NCBI GenBank assembly: GCA_900095095.1
Contig: FMBT01000387.1
Location: 1-64,000, forward strand
Origin: Fragilariopsis cylindrus CCMP1102
Taxonomy: Eukaryota > Bacillariophyta > Bacillariophyceae > Bacillariales > Bacillariaceae
Reading direction: 5' to 3'
Length of the DNA: 64,000 nt
Part shown: in pieces, positions 1-10,057 of the stretch
Position numbering within the stretch: position 1 is the stretch's first letter
Layout: the number at the start of each line of letters is the position of its first letter
The notes under the pieces: model-generated
Seen by the model: only the letters and a program-made list of their open reading frames with translations
Databases searched by the model: none
What the model was told of the DNA's origin: nothing
Translations under genes and position numbers: made by a program

Positions 1-988
1 TCCAAAACTCTTTACATCATGGTGTGTCACCATCAGACTCTTCCATAACATATAGTGTAAGTTGGTTCCTGGTCCATTTACACTAAAAGAGCAAAAGACT
101 GACTGATGATGACACACGCACAAAATGATGTCTGATAATGATATCCAGAGATGGATTTTTTTGAATGCTACTACTAAGTTACTGGATACTTTCTCAAGCC
201 TTTTAAGAATATATTTTTCCTGAAGTATAGACAACTATTGTGAATAATAGGCACTATTCCCAGAACTCCAAAGCAACTTCAATCAGAGAAAATAGAGAAC
301 TTTTTATTTCCAGTCTCACTCTCTGCTACTCTACTAGTTTCATTACATCACTGACATGGTCAACACAACTTGCTACTCTTCCAGGCAAGATGGGTGTGGT
401 GCTCACTGAATCTTTTGTTCTTGTAGCCCAATTTATGTTTCTCTTTTGTCACTTACTTACTTGGCTCTACCATTATTTACTGTAGAGATGGTGCCTGCAA
501 CACTGGTACAAATTAGAGTTTGCATAAAGTCTCATTCTCTACAAACTCTTCATGAAAAATTGAGAGTTAAGAAGAGCGTGCCATCGCTTCTGATGTCAAG
601 GCATCAGAATCTTTTATCGCATACTGAATACTAGCTTTGGCGCATGCTTTTTCAGGCTACAAGCTAAAATAGCGCGTAATGTTGTTTATGATGTAAATGT
701 CAATGTCAAGCGATTTGGCGTGTAAAGTTAGTGTTCTCTTTTTCTTTCTCTAAAATAATCGCTGTGCTGTACCGGTACCATCATTCAATCTTGTTTCTGG
801 TTCTACTGTATCTTGCTATCCTAATAGGTATAATCGATGGGACGTGGCATCCGGGTTGAATCTGCGAACGAGAGGGTAAAACCAAATTGAAATCGTTACA
901 ACGACGATACGACCGAAACCGGTCAATAATCCAAACTTCTCTTCCTGCAAACCAAAGAAGAAGAAAAGAAGAAGAAAACAAAAACATC
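1..988. other. Upstream non-coding region of the first CDPK
   Basis: No gene is seen here. The short open frames lack family resemblance and low-complexity coding texture. The last ~200 bases, purine-rich with GAA/AAG runs, are probably promoter and 5' leader of the kinase that starts at 989. No tRNA or repeat element was recognised. Confidence 0.5.
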
Positions 989-3900
989 ATGGGGTGTAGT
1001 TCGAGCAAGGAAGAGCCGACGATGGCGGCGGGAGTAGAAGCTCCGGCCGCTAATTCTTTGAGAGATATCAAGGCCAATATAAAAACAACGCAAGTGGCAG
1101 GTGCTGGCGGCCCACCATCGTCTGCCCCAACTACTCCTACTACCTTGGATACCACCAGTAAGACGTCCATATCTGTCGTCGTCCCTACGAACAACACTTC
1201 AACAAACAACAACAACAACAACAACAACGACAGCAACAATAAAAGCAAGAACAACAATCAAGGAGGAGTTGACGGAAATGAAGTGGCAAAAACCTTGGCA
1301 TTGAAAATGGTTCAATTAAATGATGTCGTTCCTGCGAACAATAACGGTGGTGGCTATTGTGACGACGGTGATAATAATAATAATGATAATAATAATAATA
1401 ATCGTGGACGGTTTTTAAGTTACGCATCGGGAGCATCTACTCCAAATACAAGTTCCGATAATCTTAGTGGTAGTTGGTCAGGAGGAGATAACGGAAGTAG
1501 TGATGGTGGTGGTGGAGGAGGAAATAGTAAGAGTGTTGATACTGCTGGGAGCACGACGCCGGACAATAGTAATAAAAAAAAGAAACTTTATAAGCATAAG
1601 CATACAGGATCTGCCATCGATTTAGAAAATATGCTAAATGAACAAAATTGTACATCATTAAGTTCTAAGGTAGTGCATATTGAGGTTCCATTCGGTAGAC
1701 CCATTGAGGAGGTTTATTTTGGTGTCCATAATGGAATTATATTAGGATCGGGTGTTTCTGGTCTGGTTCGGAAGGTTGCTCATAAGAAAACGGGTGTCGA
1801 ATATGCCGTGAAATGTTTAGATCTTGGTTTGATCGAAACCAAAGAAGGATTAGAACAATTACGTGATGAAATTTTTATCATGTGTCAACTCGATCATCCC
1901 AATATTGTTCGGTTAGAAGAAGTCTATGAAAGTCATTCAGAGATTTATCTAGTTCAAGAACTATGTGTTGGTGGAGAATTATTTGATCGTCTAGATGAAC
2001 AACCTGATTATCATTACACTGAGGCAGAATGTGCGCGACTTATCAAGCAGATGTTAAGTTCAGTTCGGTATCTACACAGCAAGGGTATCATCCATCGTGA
2101 TTTGAAACTTGAAAATTTTCTATTCTCTTCATCGGCACCAGATTCAGAATTAAAAATGATCGATTTCGGTTTGAGTAAACATTTTCGATACGGTGAGGAA
2201 CTACATGAGGCTGTTGGAACACCCTATACGGTCGCTCCTGAGGTTATCAAAGGGAAATACGACGAACGATGTGACATATGGGCGATTGGCGTGATTGCAT
2301 TTCTACTGTTCAGTGGTGATCCACCGTTCGGTGGATGTGGTGGTCCTGAACCATTGAGGGTAGTACGGCAAAATATTCTGGATGGCGAATTCGAATTTGA
2401 ACCAGCAGATATATGGGATCTAGTAAGTGATTTGGGTAAGGGCTTTGTAAAGGACTTATTAGTAACCGATCCTAAGAAACGACCAACTGCTCGTGAAGCA
2501 CAAAAGCATGGTTGGCTCAAACATCATGCCAGCCGAAATATCGATGGGAACCGTCAAGACAATGTACTTAATCCGAACGTCGTTAGGGCTCTGGTAAATT
2601 TTAAAGAATTTTCGGACATGAGGAAACTTTTGTCGGAAGTTTTGAGTTTTACATTACTCCCAGATCAAATTAAGGACCTACGAAAAGAATTTGAAATCAT
2701 GGATAGTGATGGAACTGGAGAAATTTCTCTTGATAATCTAAAACAAGTCCTGTTGATTAATGCAGGAGCTGGTTCTCTCGGTGCTCTTTCAGAAGATGAA
2801 GTTGTTGATATTTTTGATGCAATGAGGGTAAATAAAGCAGAGACAACAATCCATTGGCACGAGTTTATTGCAGCCGGTTTGACTCAATGTCGTGTCGATG
2901 ATCGTAATCTACGATTAGCCTTTGATCGTTTGGATAGTGATCATAAGGGATACATAACACTGAACGATATTATTAACCTTGTCGGAAGTGAAGATATGGC
3001 GAACGAGAAAGACATGAGAGAGATGTGGACCGAAAGTATGAATAATGTTGGAGGTACACAACGTCATATCACATACGATCACTTTTTGCTTATCATGAAA
3101 GGTCAGACCGAAAAAGTAGTACTCGAGCCGCAGCACATAGATGTTGAACTCCGTCCAAATCACCTTGAATCGGTTCCTGAGCACGTAGACGACGAATCGG
3201 TATTGACGAAATCATCACTGTTAGGAGAAGACTCCTCTCATTATCTCAGAGAGGCTTCGGATCGTTCCTTACCAAATATGGGTGTTGCAACCATGTACGA
3301 CTCCTCGTTCAGCTCTTTGCTAGAGGATTCGCCTCTTACTTCCCCCGTTGCCACCTCAGGTCGATCGACGAATGTCGTCGATATCGATGAGAAGACTGAG
3401 CTTAGTGATGTCGGTGTTGTTCCTTTGATGTCATTACCAGTGCTGCCTAAACCATATGATCTCGCTAGGAAGAGATCAATGTCTTTGGAGTCTGAACCGA
3501 CTCCCTATTGCAGAGAAGACTCGCCAGTAGAGGATGTTTCTGAGAGCGCCACATCAGGAAAATCCAACATGCTGGGTGTAGATACAAGACGTGCATTGAA
3601 TCTCCCGGAACGTCACGACTCGTTTAAGAATGTAAACGATGATTTGACGAGCAAGAGTGCACTTGCAGTGAATCGTCAATTGTATCGTGCCCATCGTCAA
3701 ATGCGCATATCAGTTTTCGAAGCGTCGCGTCGATTTGAAGAAAAGCAAGCAATTCGTGCTCGAGATACATTAATGAAAGAACAGGTAAAGGAAGCGATGG
3801 GGGCAGGTCTGGTAATGCGACATGGAACAAAGTTACAAGTTACGTCTGATGCTATTCGTAAATATTTGGACGAAGCCATGGCAGAGCAACAGGCATTTCT

Positions 3901-4342
3901 CGAAAAAGCTAGTCGAAGGGGTGGGCGAGGTCGACGTAATAGAAAAAAGACCATATCTGATATGAGTGCTATGATGAGTTTAGGTCAAGACGAAATGGGA
4001 GAGATTGCTGCATTGGCTGTTTCTCAAACCCCAGATTCGAAACGTTCTACGATTCTTCTTAGTTTTGATGGTGTTGAAGGTTTGCCCGATTTATCGATTG
4101 CAGGTAAAAAGGGATCTACCAAATCCTCTTTGGTACCCAAACCAACGGGAATGGTCGTCCAACAAAGGAAGAATAGCGGCCAGCATATCACAATTGATAC
4201 ATCCGCAATGGAGCACGACGGCGGTCCAACTCCAAACTTGCCGGATATAGACCTTAAATCTGTACGAAGGCCTACAATTCCAGGACAATTTAAGAAGACT
4301 GCGGATCCTTTCAGTGCATCTGGAATGTATGGTGTTGAATAA
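989..4342 (+). CDS. Calcium-dependent protein kinase (CDPK-like) with long C-terminal extension
   Basis: Ser/Thr kinase of the CaMK/CDPK group, 1117 aa, single exon. I chose the ATG at 989 because the product then begins MGCSSS, a classical N-myristoylation signal with palmitoylatable Cys3, implying membrane attachment; an upstream TTG extends the frame without purpose. Residues ~60-240 are low-complexity (Asn, Gly, Ser runs). The kinase domain lies at ~248-510: glycine loop GSGVSG, catalytic Lys in YAVKC (~275), HRD at 369-371, DFG at 392-394, APE-like VAPEV. The EF-hand region follows at ~563-700. Loops 1 (DSDGTGEIS) and 3 (DSDHKGYIT) look calcium-binding, although loop 1 ends in Asn instead of Glu; loops 2 and 4 lack ligands. 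About 400 residues then follow, with a basic RGRR patch and a conserved SDMSAMM stretch shared with the next gene. The role is calcium-triggered phosphorylation, presumably at a membrane; substrates are unknown. Confidence 0.93.
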   Translation: MGCSSSKEEPTMAAGVEAPAANSLRDIKANIKTTQVAGAGGPPSSAPTTPTTLDTTSKTSISVVVPTNNTSTNNNNNNNNDSNNKSKNNNQGGVDGNEVAKTLALKMVQLNDVVPANNNGGGYCDDGDNNNNDNNNNNRGRFLSYASGASTPNTSSDNLSGSWSGGDNGSSDGGGGGGNSKSVDTAGSTTPDNSNKKKKLYKHKHTGSAIDLENMLNEQNCTSLSSKVVHIEVPFGRPIEEVYFGVHNGIILGSGVSGLVRKVAHKKTGVEYAVKCLDLGLIETKEGLEQLRDEIFIMCQLDHPNIVRLEEVYESHSEIYLVQELCVGGELFDRLDEQPDYHYTEAECARLIKQMLSSVRYLHSKGIIHRDLKLENFLFSSSAPDSELKMIDFGLSKHFRYGEELHEAVGTPYTVAPEVIKGKYDERCDIWAIGVIAFLLFSGDPPFGGCGGPEPLRVVRQNILDGEFEFEPADIWDLVSDLGKGFVKDLLVTDPKKRPTAREAQKHGWLKHHASRNIDGNRQDNVLNPNVVRALVNFKEFSDMRKLLSEVLSFTLLPDQIKDLRKEFEIMDSDGTGEISLDNLKQVLLINAGAGSLGALSEDEVVDIFDAMRVNKAETTIHWHEFIAAGLTQCRVDDRNLRLAFDRLDSDHKGYITLNDIINLVGSEDMANEKDMREMWTESMNNVGGTQRHITYDHFLLIMKGQTEKVVLEPQHIDVELRPNHLESVPEHVDDESVLTKSSLLGEDSSHYLREASDRSLPNMGVATMYDSSFSSLLEDSPLTSPVATSGRSTNVVDIDEKTELSDVGVVPLMSLPVLPKPYDLARKRSMSLESEPTPYCREDSPVEDVSESATSGKSNMLGVDTRRALNLPERHDSFKNVNDDLTSKSALAVNRQLYRAHRQMRISVFEASRRFEEKQAIRARDTLMKEQVKEAMGAGLVMRHGTKLQVTSDAIRKYLDEAMAEQQAFLEKASRRGGRGRRNRKKTISDMSAMMSLGQDEMGEIAALAVSQTPDSKRSTILLSFDGVEGLPDLSIAGKKGSTKSSLVPKPTGMVVQQRKNSGQHITIDTSAMEHDGGPTPNLPDIDLKSVRRPTIPGQFKKTADPFSASGMYGVE

Positions 4343-5218
4343 TAATAGCAATGCAGGACCGACCATGCATACTATTTTAATATCTTATTCTCTTACTGGC
4401 TGTGTTGATCGATCAGATGCCTATACTGTATTATATATTGGATTTTCTACTTTATTTTGAAGGTGAAGAAGAGGAAAAAAAACTATTTGTCCTTATATGA
4501 CGCTTTTACACTACATATTATTCTAATAATTCTTTAACTATTTAGTATTTAGTACTTGTCTTTCTAGCTACTGTACTGTAGGGCAACTATTAGCTACCGT
4601 ATCATAATATCAGAAAGTATGAAATATTGAGTACTAGTAGTACACATAAAAGGTATTAACCTTGTTGAATACTCGCGACTTTCATTCACGTGTGCGTCGT
4701 CGAGCGCGTGAGCAAAAATTCGGAGCAAAGAATAAAAACGGCGCACTTTCGTGTCCAGCTCTGCCAGCACCACACCACACCTTGGTGATACTGTGTTATG
4801 AGAAAAAAATAACAAGAAAGAAGGAGCATTTTAACGCACGTCTGTTTTCCTAGTGGAAAAACGGAAAAATACAAGCCAATCGGTAGCAACCAATCGCATA
4901 CTACATACCACGACGAATGAGAAGAAATAAAAAATATTGAGAAACAGAAACCAGAAACTTCTTTTACGCACTGTATAACACGGTTGGGTATTGTGTGTTG
5001 TACTTGTTATATCAATATCAATCATTGAATTCTTCACAAGTAGTGATCCGTTCCTGTTGTCTATCATAAAGTATCGCAATCTACTACGAACTACTAGGTA
5101 CCTTTTTCTTTCATTCGGTTTTGTTGCCTTTTATGTCCATTTTATATTCTACGAGAGAAAAATCCACCAAGCGTCGTCAACCACCGTTGACCACCAAAAA
5201 TAATATTATTATATAAAA
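4343..5218. other. Spacer between the two CDPK genes
   Basis: About 0.9 kb of AT-rich sequence with no convincing coding region on either strand. It should hold the 3' UTR of the first kinase and the promoter of the second. Runs of A and T are frequent, and no repeat shared with the flanks was seen. Confidence 0.5.
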
Positions 5219-8200
5219 ATGGGTGTATGTCAAAGCATTCCAGAGGATGTCCTCAAGCATTCCGTTCCAAACCCATCCTTATCATCATCTCTACGGCGAC
5301 GATACCGACGACAATGGCGATGAAACAGCAGCATCTGATGATGATGAAGACAAAAACAGAAAATGAGAATAAAATCAAACCACCCTCGGGTACGTATTAA
5401 AAATCGAAATAATATTGGCGTTTGTATTTTTTTTGGGCGATTCGAATGGAATCGAGCTAACGAAAGAAAGAAAGAATAAATTACATTTGCTGATCCTATT
5501 TGTTGTCATTGTTGTACTTGCTCGTCAATTTCGGTTCCGTATTTTTCTTCCAGAAGGACCAAGACCACAATGAATTCGAACAACAGCAGCAACAACAACA
5601 ACAAACTTCGAATGATATTGGTCGCGAAGAGGATAAGTCCCTTAATACCATCGATGAAAGCGACTGCCAATCCGCTAAATCGGCAACGGCAGTAGTAGCT
5701 ATATTGATGACAAATCGGACGTTCGTCCATCGGATCCAGTAGTAAGAGTGAACGAGGAGGAAGACCAATAGGAGGAGCAAACGGTGGTAGTTCTTTACAC
5801 AGAAGTAGATTGTCTTTGGGAAACTCTTCTAGTGTTATTGGATTGGATTCGATGATCGAAAGTCGACGGGAGGAAGGTGGTTTGACATCGAACGTTGTTC
5901 ATATGGAGGTTCCATTCGGCAAACCCATCGAGGAGGTGTATGATGGCGTACAAACTGGTCCCGTATTGGGTTCTGGTATTTCGGGTGTTGTTCGTTTAGT
6001 TACCCATAAAGCTACCGGTGTAAAGTATGCTGTTAAGTGTTTGGATTTAGGATTGGTGGATACCGAAGCGGGTCTAATGCAATTGAGAGAAGAAATATTT
6101 ATTATGTGTCAACTCGATCATCCCAATATTGTGCGATTAGAAGAAGTATATGAAAGTCATTCAGAAATTTACCTGGTCCAAGAATTGTGTTTGGGGGGTG
6201 AATTATTTGACCGTCTTGATGAACAACCTGATTATCATTATACTGAAGCTGAATGTGCTCGATTGATCAAACAAATGCTGTGTGCCGTACGGTATCTACA
6301 CAGCAAGGGTATCATCCATCGTGATTTGAAACTTGAAAACTTTTTATTTTCATCCTCGGCTCAAGACTCCGAACTGAAAATGATTGATTTTGGTTTGAGT
6401 AAGCATTTCCGATATGGGGAAATCCATCAGGAAGCTGTTGGAACACCGTATACAGTTGCACCGGAAGTGATTCGGGGTAGATACGATGAACGATGTGATA
6501 TTTGGGCGATTGGTGTCATTGCATTCCTCTTATTAAGTGGAGATCCACCCTTTGGTGGTTGTGGTGGATCGGAATCACTCATGACAGTCAGAGCCAATAT
6601 ATTGAATGGAAGTTTTGAATTTGAACCGGCAGAAATCTGGGATTTAGTCAGTCCGACTGCAAAAGAATTTATCAATACACTCCTTGTGACGAATCCAAAA
6701 TTACGTCCTACGGCAACCGTTGCACAAAATCTAACTTGGTTGGAAGAATGGGCTCATAGGTCAAAAACCGATAGCGATAATATATTGAATCCGAACGTTG
6801 TTAGAGCGTTGGTCAATTTCAAAGAGTTTTCCGATATGAGAAAATTGTTGTGTGAGGTACTTAGTTTTACCTTATTGCCCGAACAGATTAAGGATTTACG
6901 AAAGGAATTTGAAACTCTGGACATAGATGGGTCTGGTGAAATTTCTTTGTTGTCCTTGAAACAAGTTTTGGTCACAAACGCTGGTGCTGGTTCCCTTGGT
7001 GCGCTGACGGAAGAAGAAGTTGAAGATATATTCAATGCCATGAGAGTAAAGAAGACAGAAACTCGTATTCGATGGCATGAATTTATTGCTGCTGGCTTAT
7101 CTCAATGTGAAGTAGATGATAGGAATCTTCGTCTTGCATTCGATCGTCTTGACAATGATCAAAGGGCGTAAGTATTAAAAAACAACAGGAATTACACTAC
7201 AATACATTTTTCAGTATCCAACGTTACTTTGATTGGATTCGATACTTACATTTTTATATCTCAATATACGTACTGATTTCTTTCCCAATCTAAACAATTG
7301 TCTTTCGTAAAAACAGTATGTTACGCTTGATGATATTATGGACCTCATGGGTAGCGACGCCGTACAAGGCGAAGAGGCTTTGAGAAATATGTGGGGTGAT
7401 AGCATGAAGGATTATAACTGTAGCGCTGCGAGGATTACCTACGATGACTTTGTATTGATTATGAAGGGCCAGACACGAGATTTTGAAGCTGATGGTCCTT
7501 GCGGAAATTTCCCGCGCACGGAATCAGGTCAAAGATTGAATGGAGCATTATTACATGCGGTCAACGAAGTAGATGAAGCAGAAATCAATATGAGAGTATC
7601 GAAGACAGGAGAACCAACAACGGATGGAGCTCCCCAGCGTAGAAGATCACTCAAGTCATTTTCGCCTTTGACGCCCATCGTATCAAACAGTCTAATCAAC
7701 GACTCCCCAATATCTATGGACAATAACGATGATATGCAAATACCATTGCCATTGCAGTTTCCAATGATGCCTAGTTTTACTCCCCCGATTACTCCAATAA
7801 ATAATATGGCAACGAATAATCACATCGCATCTTCTCGTTCCGATTCGAACATAAGTATAATGGCGGCAAATGCCGTTGACGAATCATTGGAACATATGAG
7901 CAACCCAGAATCAAACAACATTTACCGCATACCTAACATGCCTAAGCCCAGTGTAATTCATGTGAGGGTAAAGTCGCGATCGTTTGACGAAAGAGATTTG
8001 ACGAGAACGATGGATTCAGGTTGGCACTGTGCTGTGGCCCTACCAGATCACGATCCAGAACCAAAGAACTCGCTTGCGAATGACAAGACAATGAGCGCCC
8101 TTCAGGTGAATCGCCAATTGTACCGATCTCATCGGCAAATGCGTCTTTCGGTGATTGATGCATGTAAACGCTTTGAAGAACAACAAACGAGGCATGCCCA

Positions 8201-8663
8201 CGGTGTACTTCTTGCGCTAGAGAATGAGGAGAGCATCATGGCAACTGCAGGTTTGGTGATGCGTCGTGTTGAAAACAAGACCGTTTCCTCCGCAGAAGTA
8301 AAGATTCTAATGGAGAAGAATCGAAAGGAACAACACGATCTAATGGAGAAGGCAAATCGCAGGAGTGGAGGTAGAGGCGGACGCGGACGCAGAAAAAAGA
8401 CTGTTTCCGACCTTAGCGCTATGATGGGTTCATTGTCGGCTGAGGAAATGACCAAGATTAGTATTGAGGCAGCAAGCACGCCAAGCAATGGCGTTGTTGA
8501 AATCGCTAATAAACACGCTCCGATTCCTCCCATTATCGAAACCAAGCCGTTAGAAGATATTGACGTGGATGATCTTCGGAGCGCTACAGTTCCTGGTGAA
8601 TTTCTACGCGTGAGTGATCCATTCGGTTCACATGGCAAATACGCTGCAATGCTCATTGATTGA
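5219..8663 (+). CDS. Second calcium-dependent protein kinase, tandem paralogue, with frame changes near its N terminus
   Basis: Paralogue of the upstream kinase with the same order: acylation signal (MGVCQS at 5219), low-complexity region, kinase domain (~5960-6740), EF-hand region (~6890-7470), C-terminal extension to 8663. HRDLKLEN, DFGLSKHF and VAPEV are present. EF loops 1 (DIDGSGEIS) and 3 look functional; loops 2 and 4 are degenerate, as in the neighbour. A likely intron lies at 5390-5553 (GTACGT...CAG) and another at 7168-7316 (GTAAGT...CAG). The second interrupts EF loop 3, and its donor and acceptor phases differ by one base; a missing G in the run just before the donor would restore the invariant loop Gly. 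Between 5219 and ~5800 the coding-like sequence also changes frame several times. From ~5800 the frame is clean. Function as for the neighbour; the N-terminal structure is uncertain. Confidence 0.85.
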
Positions 8664-9174
8664 ATTTGATTTGATTTGTACACACATCATCATAATTATA
8701 TTATATGCAGTGGGGTCGACTTCAGCAAAAGTCACACAAAAAATGTTGTACATTAGAAGTAAAACAAATAAAAAAATTTAAGAATGATAACATAGCACCA
8801 AGACTAATGAATGAACTAATAGTCAGAATTATGATCCGACTTTTTTGTTCTAGCTAACATGCCGTTTCTTCCTTTCCGCGCATTTTTGCTAAGCGTATAT
8901 CAGTAGGATGGATGGTGTGGTGTGAAAAGAGTACCACCACAATTTTCTATTCATCTTTTTTGATTCAAGATTAAAAAATAAACTACAAATTTAATATCAG
9001 ATACTAAGTTAGTAGAGACGTTTTAGTTTTAAAAATTAACATTTCACGAATAATTATGATCATAAAAATACAACAGATATTTTTTTAACAGTATTAATGG
9101 TTGATGATACAATATGACGCCCTCAAATTTTCTACATGAGAGTTGTCATAATATGATGTCTTTCTTGTGAAGAT
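8664..9174. other. Convergent 3' intergenic region
   Basis: AT-rich spacer between the ends of the second CDPK (plus strand) and the small minus-strand gene. Only UTR-like sequence is seen. Confidence 0.5.
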
Positions 9175-10057
9175 TTACGAAGCCGCTATATTTCTATTTT
9201 CGGCAACTTCAATGATTTGATCTAATTCTTTTCGTAAACGTTTTAAATTACAAGCATTCGTATTTCGTATTTCACGGTAGGTGAGTAGTTGTTCCTCATT
9301 CGATCTACGGAGGTCTTCTAATAAGTCAACGTATGCAGTGAATGCATTGTTCACTGCACCTTCGGCACAGTTACATTCCTCTCTGTACTGTTCAACATCA
9401 GCCTCAAAGAGTGTTTCTCGTAAATCACTCAAACATAATCCCGCCTCTTCAAATACTTTCTGCATGTGTATGTGTGTGTATGTGTGTGTGTGATGAAAGA
9501 AATAGACATACCCCACAACAGGAAGGTATACAAATTGTTTTCAATGAACGAACGAAAGATTGATAGGAAAGTGAACGTAAGGGGTTAGAATGGTTCCTCA
9601 CAAATAAAATACATATTACACTCTTCATCATTCATTCGTGCTTTTTTTTTAATTTGATTTCGATGAGCTCGCATCGGTCCATCAAGTTGAATATTTCTCA
9701 CAGAAAACATACCGTATAGTAATTAAATCGAACTTCTAATTCTTCATTTGATATTGGTTTTTTGTCTTCCCCTTGAGAGGAAGCATCTTTATTCGTCATC
9801 ATTTTTTTAATGGTTTCCTGTACCAAATTTTCATATTTACACGCAGCAGCGGCTGTAGCAGCAGCAGAGGAAGAACCGTCAACAACGACTGGATTTGTTT
9901 GGGCTCCGAAGAATCGTCTTCCTATTTTCGATGTTGATGTCACTTTAGCTGTCGTATGGGCGGACAATAACGTCTGCCGACCTGCGATAGCCATACTTGT
10001 ATTGCGGATTGCCGCTTGTTTGAGGAGTAGAATTCTAGCAGCTACGGTCATTATCAT
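9175..10057 (-). CDS. Small predicted mitochondrial protein of unknown function (two exons)
   Basis: Exon 1 runs 10057-9713 and exon 2 9459-9175, both phase 0, separated by an intron with donor GTATGT and acceptor CAG after a (TG)n/(CA)n tract. The product is 209 aa. Residues 1-55 are basic and Ser/Thr/Ala-rich with almost no acid residues and contain RRFFGAQ, a typical mitochondrial presequence; an alternative Met lies at residue 3. The C-terminal ~100 residues are helical, with the cysteine-containing stretch EECNCAEG, conserved-looking heptads and a charged coiled-coil-like end (LKRLRKELDQI). I do not recognise a family. It may be a respiratory-complex or import accessory subunit, but that is only inference from targeting and size. 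Confidence 0.7.

Noticed and set aside
7163-7316. GC-AG intron as explanation for the phase mismatch in the second CDPK
   Set aside because: A GC donor at 7166 restores frame but deletes the invariant EF-loop Gly; a missing G beside a normal GTAAGT donor fits the paralogue better.
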